Source: Zygnema cylindricum
Lineage: Eukaryota; Streptophyta; Zygnematophyceae; Zygnematales; Zygnemataceae
Direction of reading: 5' to 3'
DNA length: 64,000 bases
NCBI GenBank assembly: GCA_037447655.1
Contig: JBBHKE010002921.1
Span: 116,753-180,752 of the forward strand
The notes beneath the pieces are model-generated. The model made no database searches and was not told the DNA's origin. It saw only the letters and a program-made list of their open reading frames with translations. A program made the translations under genes and the position numbers. This document shows, one piece after another, positions 12,701-22,353 of this stretch. The stretch's first letter is position 1; every line of letters begins with the position of its first letter.

Positions 12701-14103
12701 GTAAAAGTTACCTTTCTAGTGCTAGTCTCAAAACCCTTATCATCTAACACAGATGATGAGATGAGGTTTTTCTTTAACTGTGGAATAAACAACACATCAG
12801 AGAATGTCACTATGGATGTCTTTCCCTCCACTAAGAGTTTCAAATCTACCGATCCAACCATAGTAGTAGTGACTACCCTCCCATCCTCATACTCTATCTC
12901 TACGGTGGGAATCTTTCTCATCTTTGTGAACAGGTGTATATCCTTACACATGTGCATGGAGGCACCGGAATCCACAATCTAACCTCTTTCACCTTTCAAA
13001 CCTCCAAAAGCACACTTTTGCTTTCGAGGAATTTCGACCTCGGTCTTTGACTCCAACTCCTCATCCAGCAAAAGCTCACCGTTTTCGTCCTCGGATTCCT
13101 CCTCGTGTACCTGAGTCACAAGAGCCTATTTCTTTCCTCTTGGAGGTCCACCGGTCTGCCCCTCCTTTAACCGAAGTTTGGTTAGCTTAGTGCACTCCGC
13201 CATAAAGTGCCCTGGTACAAAAAAGACACAAACCCTTGGGAGCCCTTGGTCCAAACTCCTCGGTCTGATTTTTCTGCCCCCCCCCTCTATAATTTCCGGC
13301 CAGTTTCCTAGAATCGTTGTTTCTCCAATCGGTCCCAGCTGCCAAGGCTTTCCCACTCTTTCCTCCCCTTCAGATCTCAATCGTGTTCTCCCGAACGAGA
13401 ATCATCCCTACCACTGAATTCCATATCAACCTTGAATTTGGCAAGTCCTTCACACAGTTGACTATGTTTCTCGAACTCATCAGGTAACATCATCAGTAAA
13501 CAGTTAACCTTTTCTTTTTCACTAAAATCTTTTTCTGCACTCTCTAGCTCCACGAAGAGTGTAGCAAGCTCATTGCAAAAATCCAACATCTTCCCCCCTT
13601 TGTATACATACTCCTTAACTTTCTGATCAGCCAACTGTTGTTGTTGAATCGTACCACTTCGATACATCTCTATGAGAGCCACACAAAGATCGGATGCCCT
13701 TCTTCTTGCAAATGAGGAGATTCAAGCCCTTGAGTGAGAACAGGGAGGATGAAGTGCTTTGCCGCCATATTGTTGTAGTCTTAGGTATCGCTATCATTCT
13801 CCTCGTTCCTCGGAATAGGTGACATGAAGACCGAACCGGTTGCTATCGGTGTGACCTCCTCTTTCTCCTTTCTTTTGTCCACCACCTCTCTTTCCTTTAT
13901 CTCCTCCGTTGGAGATAGATCTACATCTCTGGTGAATCTGCTTCCTCCAAACCTTGGATGGATGCTAAGACTGGATGGGCGCCTCACCCGTCCACTCACT
14001 ATTCCCCAAAACGTTTTCTCACATAGAGCTCCTGTCATCATACTCCCTAGTATATGAAGCCATTTCCATTAAAGATGGGCACCCAAGAGGGTGGGCCCAT
14101 AAC
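9784..14103 (-). pseudogene. copia gag-pol remnant of element B
   Basis: Domain order from right to left: gag (about 13250-14100, PIFNG-type amino terminus), degenerate zinc knuckle (about 13195-13240, second Cys lost), UAG at 12979-12981, protease MDSGASMHMCKD (12940-12975), integrase zinc finger with CSGC (12457-12590), an integrase core split by frameshifts (11841-12440), RT with YVDDLLVLSK in an open block at 10221-10949, and RNase H (DNQAAIAIS, 9833-10117). RT thumb to RNase H is the best preserved part. At least eight interruptions make it a dead copy. Confidence 0.9.
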
Positions 14104-14104
14104 C
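14092..14104 (-). promoter_or_regulatory. primer-binding site of element B
   Basis: The reverse complement is GGTTATGGGCCCA, identical to that of element E, abutting the inner LTR edge. The ATG inside it opens the gag frame. Confidence 0.75.
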
Positions 14105-15069
14105 CGTAATCTGAGACCTCCATAGGTCATCAGAGTAGGCAGCTCACAGTAAGCCTCTAGGATAACCCTGACCCCTTTATGTTTCAGCAAGAATAATTCC
14201 CACCCTGGCAGAAAAAAAATCTAAACACCTTGACCTATGTGAAACGAAGACACCCTTGAGTCTATAGCAAAAAGAATCTATGAATTTGCTACCCTGAGTA
14301 GTAAGTTATGGTGGGTCAAAGTTGACCTTTTTGTATAGAAGCTCTCTGGGAGAGAGGGTCATATCTACCAAATTTTCTAAGTCATATCTCTCTCTAAAAC
14401 TCTATCTATTGACGTACGGCACCAATCATATTACTGTGTCGTACAGAAAGGTACATATGCAGTGTACTTTTTGTACGGACATTGTACGACATGGCCAAAA
14501 ACCGACACTTGTCATATCCAAATTCGTTCACATAATCTCCGAAAATGTCGCAATCCAATGCCATTGCGCCATGTGTCATCCTATGTGGCGATGACCGCAA
14601 ACTGCCAAAATCCTCTTTCGCGATCGCGGCATCATTTCCAGCCGTCCGATCGAAACCACATTTCGATCATAGCCGTCATAAATACTTGCGCGGTATTTGT
14701 TTCCCTATCGAAACAAAAATGCGCGGTATCTGTTTCTTCGCCGTACCGTACTCCGTACTTTACATAACTGAATATATGCGTTCCGTATATAATAGTCGTT
14801 AAATGAATTAGTCTACATTTAATTGTTTATATAATTATCAAACCCTATATCACTTAACACTAGTTCTAGACTAAACGGATAAAGCTACCGGTTATCGTGG
14901 ACTTTGACGGACGGTAGGTACCAGGGTCAAGTCCTGAGCCTCTCATACTTTCAATGAGTGCGACAAGTGTGGGAGTTGAAGTGAGGAGTTAGAGGCAAAC
15001 TGCCGCAGCTTCTTTTCTGAAATTCATTTTAGACCTAGAAAATACTAAAAAAAACCATTAATTTCTACA
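14105..15069 (-). repeat. 5' LTR of element B
   Basis: 965 bp. It begins next to the primer-binding site (complement TGGGCCCATAACC at 14092-14104) and ends ATTTCTACA at 15069. An internal deletion near 14940 explains the shorter length. The dyad GGTCAAAGTTGACC at 14314-14327 is intact. Confidence 0.88.
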
Positions 15070-15106
15070 TAACGTGCGTCATCACAGATTGTAGACCTTG
15101 ACAGCC

Positions 15107-15330
15107 GTCACGGGCATTGTCAACGTATACAATCGTCACACCCATTGTCAGCGTAAACAATCGTAAAACCCATTGTCAGCGTATACAATCGTCACATCCA
15201 TTATCAGCGTATACAATCGTCACACCCATTGTCAACGTATACAATCGTCACACCCATTGTCAGCGTATACAATCGTCACACCCATTGTCAACGTAAACAA
15301 TCGTCACATCCATTGTCAGCGTATACAATC
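15107..15330. repeat. 28-bp minisatellite, eight units
   Basis: Eight consecutive 28-bp units (core CATTGTCAGCGTATACAATC) starting every 28 bp from 15107 to 15303, with one or two differences each. No distinct spacers, so it is not a CRISPR array. A single unit sits in the related MITE remnant at about 6876-6900, followed by the same AAGTAACAATTTCG flank, so the array grew from one unit inside MITE copy 2. Confidence 0.9.
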
Positions 15331-16254
15331 GTCATACCCCTAAGTAACAATTTCGTTGTTACCATATTTCAAAAGTACGCGTTTTTATGGTAGGCATTTG
15401 GTAGGCGCACAAAACTTGGCACAAAACTCGCGTAGAGTAGGCATACTGTATGTGTGTGCGTTGTGCACACTCTTGTACGAACGTACAAATTTGACGTATG
15501 ATCATAGTACAACGCACGTCGCCGAACAAAATTTTCAACGAACTGACACGGCGTAGGATGAGTTGTGTTATGGGTTTTTCATGTGATCTTATTAGATCGC
15601 TATTTTCATCAACGACCGTCCGATCGTCTAAATCTGACGGTTAAAATATAAAACACCTCAAAACTCACAGAAAAAAAAAAAAATTGTCCGAATGTTTTTT
15701 TTTAATTTAGACATGACGTTTAATTCTCTATCGATCGATGTGCAACTCAGCCCTGTTACTATTTTTTTTCATTTTGCGACCAATACAATATGGGTTTTAA
15801 GGTCATATTGTATGTTTTACATACAATAGGCATATTGTATGGGCCAACTTTCACCTACTTTTGAACTATGGTTGTTACACATAGAGACACTTGAAATCTG
15901 GGTCCGCCGGATTTGCGCTAAAAAACAAAGTAAGTTTGCTAAGTTTCAATTACATGGGGACATACCCTCAGACTTCAAACAAAACCACAAAATACAATTC
16001 GTACGTTATACTCTTTCTTTACAGTACACACTTTTCGAACATAGATTTTCTTTGCCAAAACGGCAACACTCCGCCTACCATGCCATGACTCCCTGACTTT
16101 CTATTCTGTACGGCTACCTCCATGGTTTCGTCCTTTCGTACCTTTTTCTCAGGCCGTACTTTTAGGTCATGAGTCACCGGCAAAGAGTATTTCTCCAATT
16201 CTCTCTCTCCCCTGCCATTCTCACTCTCTCCTGTCCTCCTTCCTCGAGCCAGCC

Positions 16255-19200
16255 ATGGCTGCCGCGTTACCTTCTATCTCGGCTCGGAATGGGCTCGCAC
16301 GTGCGAGCAGGCCGAGTGAGGGATGTACGGATGCTGACGTGGCAGGAGACGAAGACGAACCTGTCTCCGAGGGCCATGTGGCAGCAGGAGATCTTGAGGA
16401 GCCAAGACTGAAGTACCAGAAGTTGGGAGGAGACACGTCATCCATTTTGCAGTCAGATCCTGCCACGTGTCTATGCGTATCGGAGCGTATGCTGGTTCTA
16501 GGAACAGAGGGAGGATCCGTACACGTTCTAGACTTGGAAGGAAATCAGGTAATGCCACGTGGCACTCTCAGGGGGGGGAGGGGGGAGGGGGGGGGGGGGG
16601 GGGGGGGGGCGAGGGAGAGGGTATGAGAGAGGCTTGAGGATAGTCGAGTGGATATGAATGGGAAAAGTATCGACGGGAGAGGGAGAGGGAGAGGGAGAGG
16701 AAGACATAAGTAGAAATAACTTTTCAGAGCGGGGAAGTGGAGGGAGGGGAGAGGAGGGTTGATGCAGACGAGAGGGTGAGGAAGGGGATAGATGACATGT
16801 TGGAGGGAGGTGGGCGTGTGAGAGATTGGGAAACAGGGGCTGGGAGGAGAGAGTAGGATACAGGGGGAGAGGAGATGAGATGGTGGGAGAGAGAGAACGT
16901 GGAAGGCTAGAGGAAGAGATATAGAGAAAAGGGAAGAGATGGGGAAAAAGGAGATGGAAAAGTTGGGAGACACACAGAGAGGGAGGGAGAAAGAGAGAGA
17001 GAGGGAGAGGGGGAGGGAAGAAGTGAGAGAGAGAGAGAGAGAATTTTCAAGAGGTAACAAATGCTTTTAATTTCATTACAGACACTTCTATAAGAAATTG
17101 ATATTGAAATTGATATCATAGAAATTGAATCCCTTAAGGCAACCAATTATCCTGAATGCACATTAGACCCAGTGAAAATAAAACACAACCAAACAAAAGT
17201 AAATGATGATTTTTGTCTTTAGTCTAGTGTACCATGTAAACAAATGGGGGACTTAAAATGGTTTCACTACTCTTGAAAACTTGTGAAAGCATTATTGCAA
17301 ATTTTGGATCTTCTCAGAATGATAGGCTCTAGCTGGTGTTTTCACCACATTTACTGTGTACCACACCAAGTCCCACCCATGGTTTTTTTTGGAGGGAACT
17401 AATGTGAATGTACACTGTCCATCACTGTTAGAGTTAAGGAATTAATAGGGCTAATGCGGAATAAGAACTTAATAACACTAATTTAGTGTAGCGGACGTGG
17501 CGGATTGTAATTAATTCCCTTTAATAGTGTTGTAACATAATTTTATGATTTTTGAACAGGAAAAGTTGCGACTGAATTAGTGTTATTGACATTAACAGAG
17601 ATAGGTGGTGCACTTCATCCAAATCCAAGCCCAGAACTCTCCAGACATTGAAAATTAACACATGAAACAGTGTCAACTACACCGCCCATCGCTATTTGAG
17701 TTAGTAAATTATTAGCATTGGCACCTTTAGTGGAAGTAACTACACTAATTTATGTATCGCAATGTGGCTCATCATCGGCAACTTAATTCTTTTGTGTTAT
17801 TAGCAGAAATTTACGATTTTCGGTCAAAAACCACTACCTGGAATTAGAGTGATCAACTTCGAATCGTAATGGGCTGTGTAGCCAACGGTTTTCTCACATG
17901 TGAATAAGACCAAAATATTTGCTGCGAATGTTGAGGTGCCACCTGGCAATCAATCTAGTTTACTACCCCACACCACCCATCGCTATTATGAACTCAGTGA
18001 ATTATGAACGTTGACACTGTATTAGAATTTAACTACACTAAATTATGTTTTTCCACATGGCTCATTATGGGTCACTCAATTAAATAGTGTTATTGACACT
18101 AATTTATCATTTTGGGTAAAAATAGCTCTCACTCAAATAAGGGTGATTAACTCTAACAGCGATGGGCACTTTACTTTTGTTCAGGAAGATGTTTCAATAA
18201 GGATAGGATTTGGATTGGGCTTTTGTTAGGTACATTAGGGCAAGGGTTCAAATGTTGGACTTGAACAAGTAAAGACAATAATTGGACATGAATTATTACT
18301 TTTATTAAGTAGTTTTTCTGTTGGTTTATAACCTTTGTGGGAAAGGTTCTTCATGAACCACCAAAACTGTGGATTTACACTCGAGAATTTGTTTCTTGCT
18401 TGCCCGTACCGAGCATGTTCTCTTTTTTCATGTTTTATTGTACTATTTACTCTATTATATTGTTCATCACAACTCCAAACTTTCTCATTTTGAAATACAA
18501 TAATCTTGGATGCACCTATTTTCATCATTTTGAATCAACTTCTATTGTGGCATTTATTTGCGAAAAACTCTTTGGTCCGTGACAGAATAGGTCAATAGCT
18601 TGTGTGTTCTACAACGTGAATCCTTGTTAGATTAAAGAAGTTATTAGCATGGTGTTTCTATTAGTGTTGTTGATTTTAATTTGGTCCTAAATGACGATGC
18701 TGATTCTTAACCACTAAGTATTAGAGTTAAGGGAGAAACAATTAGTGTCATTGATAACTTTGTTAGGGGTAAAATTTAGGGACACAAATATAGTGTCGTT
18801 GAGGCAAAAAACGATACACGGTGTAGTAAGGTCATATCCAAACAAAAAATTTATGCAAGCAGGTTTATTGCATCCAATTTAATTCTGGATTTGGGCTAAA
18901 TTCTTATTCAAAGTAACTGTAAAACCAAAGCTAGTTTTTAATCCAAACGATTTAGAAATCTATCTAATGTTGGATCTGAACTAAATTTCAAATATTCGTA
19001 TCCAATAATTTAATAATGATTCCATGTGAAATTGACATCAAAGTAACGGATAAACAACTAAATTTGATTTTACCATATACTTTCAGCAGAACTACTGATA
19101 TTTCTTATTATTAGATGTAGTATCAGTGTTAATAGAGTTCCTCATGAAATACACTTCATTTTCAGATGTTTGAACGAAAGCTGTTGAAAGTCGAGAGTTT

Positions 19201-19713
19201 TAGGTTTTAAGTCACACATATATTGCTACTACAATCCGCTAATCCATCCCTGTTCAGCATTCTTAGGCTATTTCCGAGAACTTTAGGCTTTCTATCTAGG
19301 TCAGGTCCCATATTCTCGCATTTAGTTCCTTATACTCGACACTCCAATATCCCATTCTGCACCTCCTCCTCCTTTCTTGTATTTTCCAAAAGTAATTCTC
19401 TCCCTTTGTCTCTCTTTCCACCACTCGACAGGTGTCGCATTTTCCACATGTCCATTTGGGTCCAGTCACAGGCCTTTCTCTGAACACACGTGCCGAACAC
19501 CTGGCATCCTGCAGTACGGATGGTACGGTTGTACTTCGCAGTTTGTATGAGACTGGTCCAACTGCAGAAGAAAAAGTATGGTTTAGAGGCACGCTAAATG
19601 CGTTGGCTTTGGATCCATCTTTTAGTGAGGGAGTCAATCGGCAGTTTGTGGTGGGTGGAAGTACGGGACAACTAGTACTTAATTCGAAAGGATGGTTGGG
19701 AACGAGAGACCAG
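16255..19713 (+). CDS. VPS41: Vacuolar protein sorting protein 41 homologue, first two exons (partial gene)
   Basis: VPS41 is a subunit of the HOPS tethering complex that drives fusion at the vacuole and late endosome. Exon 1 is 16255-16548 (98 codons, phase 0, donor CAG-GTAATG); exon 2 is 19432-19713 (94 codons, acceptor CGACAG, donor CAG-GTGAGA). The ATG lies in a strong context (GCCAGCCATGGCT). After an acidic leader of about 50 residues come EPRLKYQKLGGD, the CLCVSERMLVLGTEGGSVHVLD blade, GPVTGLSLN, SCSTDGTVVLRSL and FVVGGSTGQLVLNSKGWLGTRDQ, matching the order of the VPS41 WD40-like amino-terminal propeller. The family is usually about 950 residues; the rest of the propeller and the clathrin-repeat and RING parts are absent. 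A 10-N gap follows exon 2 by 161 bp. Identity is from memory of the family. Confidence 0.85.
16570..16612. repeat. poly-G tract in VPS41 intron 1
   Basis: A G run of about 40 bases with two or three interruptions, just inside the intron 1 donor. It has G-quadruplex potential and its assembled length is doubtful. Confidence 0.8.
17411..17612. mobile_element. TA-flanked MITE (family M), copy 1
   Basis: Starts TACACTGTCCATCACTGTTA and ends, in reverse complement, TGCACCACCTATCTCTGTTA: imperfect terminal inverted repeats of about 20 bp. Same family as the copies at 17678, 17969, 18610, 29575, 30730 and 56261. Confidence 0.6.
17678..17880. mobile_element. TA-flanked MITE (family M), copy 2
   Basis: Left end TACACCGCCCATCGCTATTT; right end complementary (GTAATGGGCTGTGTA). 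About 203 bp, no coding capacity. TA at both ends suggests a Tc1/mariner-like 2-bp target, by inference. Confidence 0.65.
17969..18173. mobile_element. TA-flanked MITE (family M), copy 3
   Basis: Left CACACCACCCATCGCTATTA, right AACAGCGATGGGCACTTTA; the terminal dinucleotides are decayed. About 205 bp. Confidence 0.6.
18610..18825. mobile_element. TA-flanked MITE (family M), copy 4
   Basis: Left TACAACGTGAATCCTTGTTA, right ACGATACACGGTGTA. More diverged than copies 2 and 3. About 216 bp. Confidence 0.5.
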
Positions 19714-19874
19714 GTGAGAGAGGGAGAGGGAGAAATGGAGGGATAGGGAGAAAGGGTGGAGGGGGGATGTGGGGAAGGGAGAGGGAGGTATACTGTCAGA
19801 TCATTAATGTCACACTTCTGATCACTTATTACTGTTGTTAAAGGGGAGGGGGAGAGGGGGAGAGGGGGAGAGAG

Positions 19875-19884
19875 NNNNNNNNNN
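19875..19884. other. assembly gap (10 N)
   Basis: Ten N bases inside a GGGGGAGA low-complexity run. The round number suggests a placeholder rather than a measured size. VPS41 sequence lies left of it and a non-LTR retrotransposon right of it, so distance and even adjacency are uncertain. Confidence 0.97.
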
Positions 19885-20209
19885 GTATCTGCCCGGTTGG
19901 CCACACTTTCTCCGTGAGCTAAGAGCTAGGAGTACGAACCGCACCTCCTGGAAGGTCAGTGGTGCTTCCTTAGTCGCTGTTGCGCGGTATCAGAGAGATC
20001 GGCGTGACGGGGGAGGCGCTGGACCTTCCTGATCCTGGGTTTCTCTCTTGTATTCTTCTTCCACGGTTTCTCGTTACAGGCAACCTAAACTCCTTCACAC
20101 CCTGTTCCCCTCCACCTCCCGTAGAACATGATAACAGGCGTGCTGGTATCCTTATGCTCACATGGAATTTCGTCCACGACTTAGATGTTTTGGGGGCTTA
20201 TGATTAGGA

Positions 20210-21269
20210 TCCCCTCGCCCGCGTTTGTACACTCGTATTCCTATGGTCGTGCGGACAATAGTACAAGATGCCCTCCACCTCCCCTTGTCCCACACTTCCT
20301 CAAATCCAACGGACATTGCTCTTTGGCACCTTCTTCTTATGTTCTCTCTTTGGGTCCTAGTCCTTCCAGGTCGCGGAGGGGGCAGTGCGGCTAGAGAGAC
20401 TATGGCGCGTTGTCGCTGATTCCTTCGTGGTGACTGGAAGGTCCTCCACGCCAAGCATGAGGATCGAGAATCGAGTGCCTCTTTCACACCGGTTGGCCCG
20501 TCTATGCCATCAACTGTCCCGACCTCTTATCGTCGAGCAATTCATTTGGGCCGTGTTGATGAGCTTTCTCGAGCGGTTCGGGCCCTACAACCATTCACTC
20601 CTGCCCCCCGATCTTCTTCCACTATTGAGGCCCTTCGAGCTCTCCACCCACATGCACCTTCCCCTTTACCCCTTTCCATCCACGCCTTTAGGCCTTCTAA
20701 GAGTTTTACTTTAGATCTAGAGGTTTTCATTAAGGCCCTTTGCTCTTCTCCTCACCTTTCAACGAGGGGGGCCTCGAGCACTGTGTATGAGTTGTTTCGC
20801 GATGTTTTGCCCCCTGAATCGGGTACCCGAGGGTTCGATGTGTTTTTTCGAGTATGCTCTCTTATTGATAGTGGGGATGTTCCCCCTCAGATTTGTGATC
20901 TTCTCACGGCATACCGCCTTATGGCGGTTGCCAAACCTAATGGAAGGATCCGCTCTATTGCAGTGGAAGAGGTTTTATACAGATTGGTGGCTCGTGCGAT
21001 ATGTCTCCAGCTCCAACCAACATTTCAGGATTACTTCCCTCCTCATCAGTTTGGAGTGGCCACAAAAGTGGTTGTGAGGCCTTGGTCCACGGGATTCGGG
21101 CTTTGTTGGATATACATCCGGATTGGTTGGTACCACAGGTCGACGTTTCCAATGCCTTCAATACGGTGGATCGGAAAGTCATTTTTTTAGAGCTTTTGGC
21201 TGCTCCATCTCCGAGTCTTCAATTATTCCCCTTTGTGAGGGCTTTTTATTCTTTGACCAGCAACCTTTC
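20210..21269 (+). pseudogene. Non-LTR RT, amino-terminal half
   Basis: Three blocks in changing frames. 20225-20419 reads TRIPMVVRTIVQDAL...NPTDIALWHLLLMF, a conserved pre-RT region in this RT group. 20504-21060 carries RRAIHLGRVDELSRAVRAL, an ALCSSP segment, KPNGRIRSIAVEEVLYRLVA and the PPHQFGVAT turn. After a frameshift near 21060, 21064-21269 continues as SGCEALVHGIRALLDIHPDW and VDVSNAFNTVDR, the RT motif with the first catalytic Asp. It stops at the copia insertion. Functional copies would reverse-transcribe element RNA at a nicked target. Confidence 0.82.
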
Positions 21270-22340
21270 TGCAACTCTGAGACCTCCATAGGTCCTCAAA
21301 GTAGGCAACTCACACGAAGCCTCTAGGATAACCCTGACCCCTTTGTGTTCCAACAAGAATAACTGTCACCCTGGCAGACAAAAGCTTTGACCGACTACAC
21401 CCCTTTTTAGCCTAGACTCCCATGCGTTTGCATCTTAAAGAATCTCTAAATTTGCTCTAAAGAATCTCTAAATTTGCTCCCCTGAGCAGTAAGTTATGGA
21501 GGGTCAAAGTTGATCTTTTGTATAGAGGCTCTCCAGGAGAGAGGGTCCTATCTACCAAATTTTTATAGGTCCTATCTCTCTCTAAAACTCTATCTACTGA
21601 AGTACGCCACCAATCAAAATACTGTGTCGTACAGAAAGGTACAGGTGCCGGTGTACTTTCTCTACAACCATTGTACGACATGGCCAACCAATCGACACAT
21701 GTCATATCTGGATTCGTTCTTGTAATCCTCGGAGATGCCGTAATCCAATGTGGTCATGCCACGTGTCAATCGATGTGGCGGTGACCGAGAACTGCCAAAA
21801 TCCTATTCCGCGATCTCGGCATCCTTCGCTGTCGTTCGATCAAAACCGGGTTTTAATCGTAGCCGTCATAAATCGTTGCACGATAATTGTTTCGCTGTCA
21901 AAAAAAAATGCGTGGTATCCGTTTCCGAACCATACTATACTCCGTACTTTACAAACATGTATCCATGCGCTATGTCTATAGTTTTAGTTAAATGAATTAG
22001 TTCACGCTTCACAGTTGATATATTTGTCAAACTATATATGTCTCAGCACCAATCCTAGACTTGTAGGATAAAGCTAGCCGCTACCGCTAGCTTGACAGAC
22101 GGTAGGCGCCAAGATCAAATCCTGGATCTGTCAAGTACCTTTTAAGTAAATTTACTAAAACATCTGTCTGTCTCTCTCTGGATATCACAGGCCGCCATGG
22201 CTCTATCTCCCTCTTCAACCTTCAGTGACTCCGACAAGTGTGGGAGCTGAAGAGAGGAGTTAGAGAAAGACTACCTCGGCTTTGTTTATGCAATTAATTA
22301 TGGACTTAGAAAATACTAAAAAGAACCATTAATTTTAACA
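21270..22340 (-). repeat. 3' LTR of element C
   Basis: 1071 bp, TG at 21270 and ACA at 22340, then the polypurine tract complement CTCCCCTTATTTTCT. The dyad at 21502-21515 has one change (GGTCAAAGTTGATC). Confidence 0.9.
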
Positions 22341-22353
22341 CTCCCCTTATTTT

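Larger units (their letters stand above)
8711..15069 (-). mobile_element. Ty1/copia LTR retrotransposon B, full length but inactive
   Basis: 6359 bp on the minus strand, bounded by 5-bp direct repeats TAACG (8706-8710 and 15070-15074). 3' LTR 8711-9783, 5' LTR 14105-15069, internal region between. The LTRs differ by a deletion of roughly 95 bp in the 5' LTR (near 14940), a 25-bp triplication in the 3' LTR and many substitutions, so the insertion is old. It lies inside Tourist-like MITE copy 2. Confidence 0.93.
8131..15967. mobile_element. Tourist-like MITE, copy 2, interrupted by copia element B
   Basis: The outer ends are perfect 16-bp inverted repeats: GGGTATGTCCCCATGT at 8131 and its reverse complement ending at 15967. 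After removing element B and one target duplication about 1.47 kb remains. The flanking triplets are TGA (8128-8130) and TCA (15968-15970), not identical, so one or both have mutated. Subterminal sequence resembles copy 3 (AAGTACATTTTG, GAACTTGGAA). It carries the 28-bp minisatellite at 15107-15330 and ends about 290 bp before the VPS41 start codon. Confidence 0.6.
16549..19431 (+). other. VPS41 intron 1, loaded with simple repeats and MITEs
   Basis: 2883-bp intron. The 5' part (16560-17045) is a G run followed by GA-rich low-complexity sequence; the apparent serine/leucine-rich minus-strand frame there is a by-product. Four TA-flanked MITEs occupy 17411-17612, 17678-17880, 17969-18173 and 18610-18825. 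No coding sequence is seen in the remainder. Confidence 0.75.

Noticed and set aside
15107-15330. Regular 28-bp repeats that could suggest a CRISPR array
   Set aside because: The units are contiguous without unique spacers, the genome is eukaryotic, and a single-unit ancestor is visible.
16545-17146. Ser/Leu/Pro-rich minus-strand frames of 171 and 79 codons
   Set aside because: They lie antisense in VPS41 intron 1 over G- and GA-rich low-complexity DNA.
19885-20210. Possible VPS41 exon 3 just after the assembly gap
   Set aside because: No translation resembles the next VPS41 blades; the sequence leads directly into the non-LTR retrotransposon.
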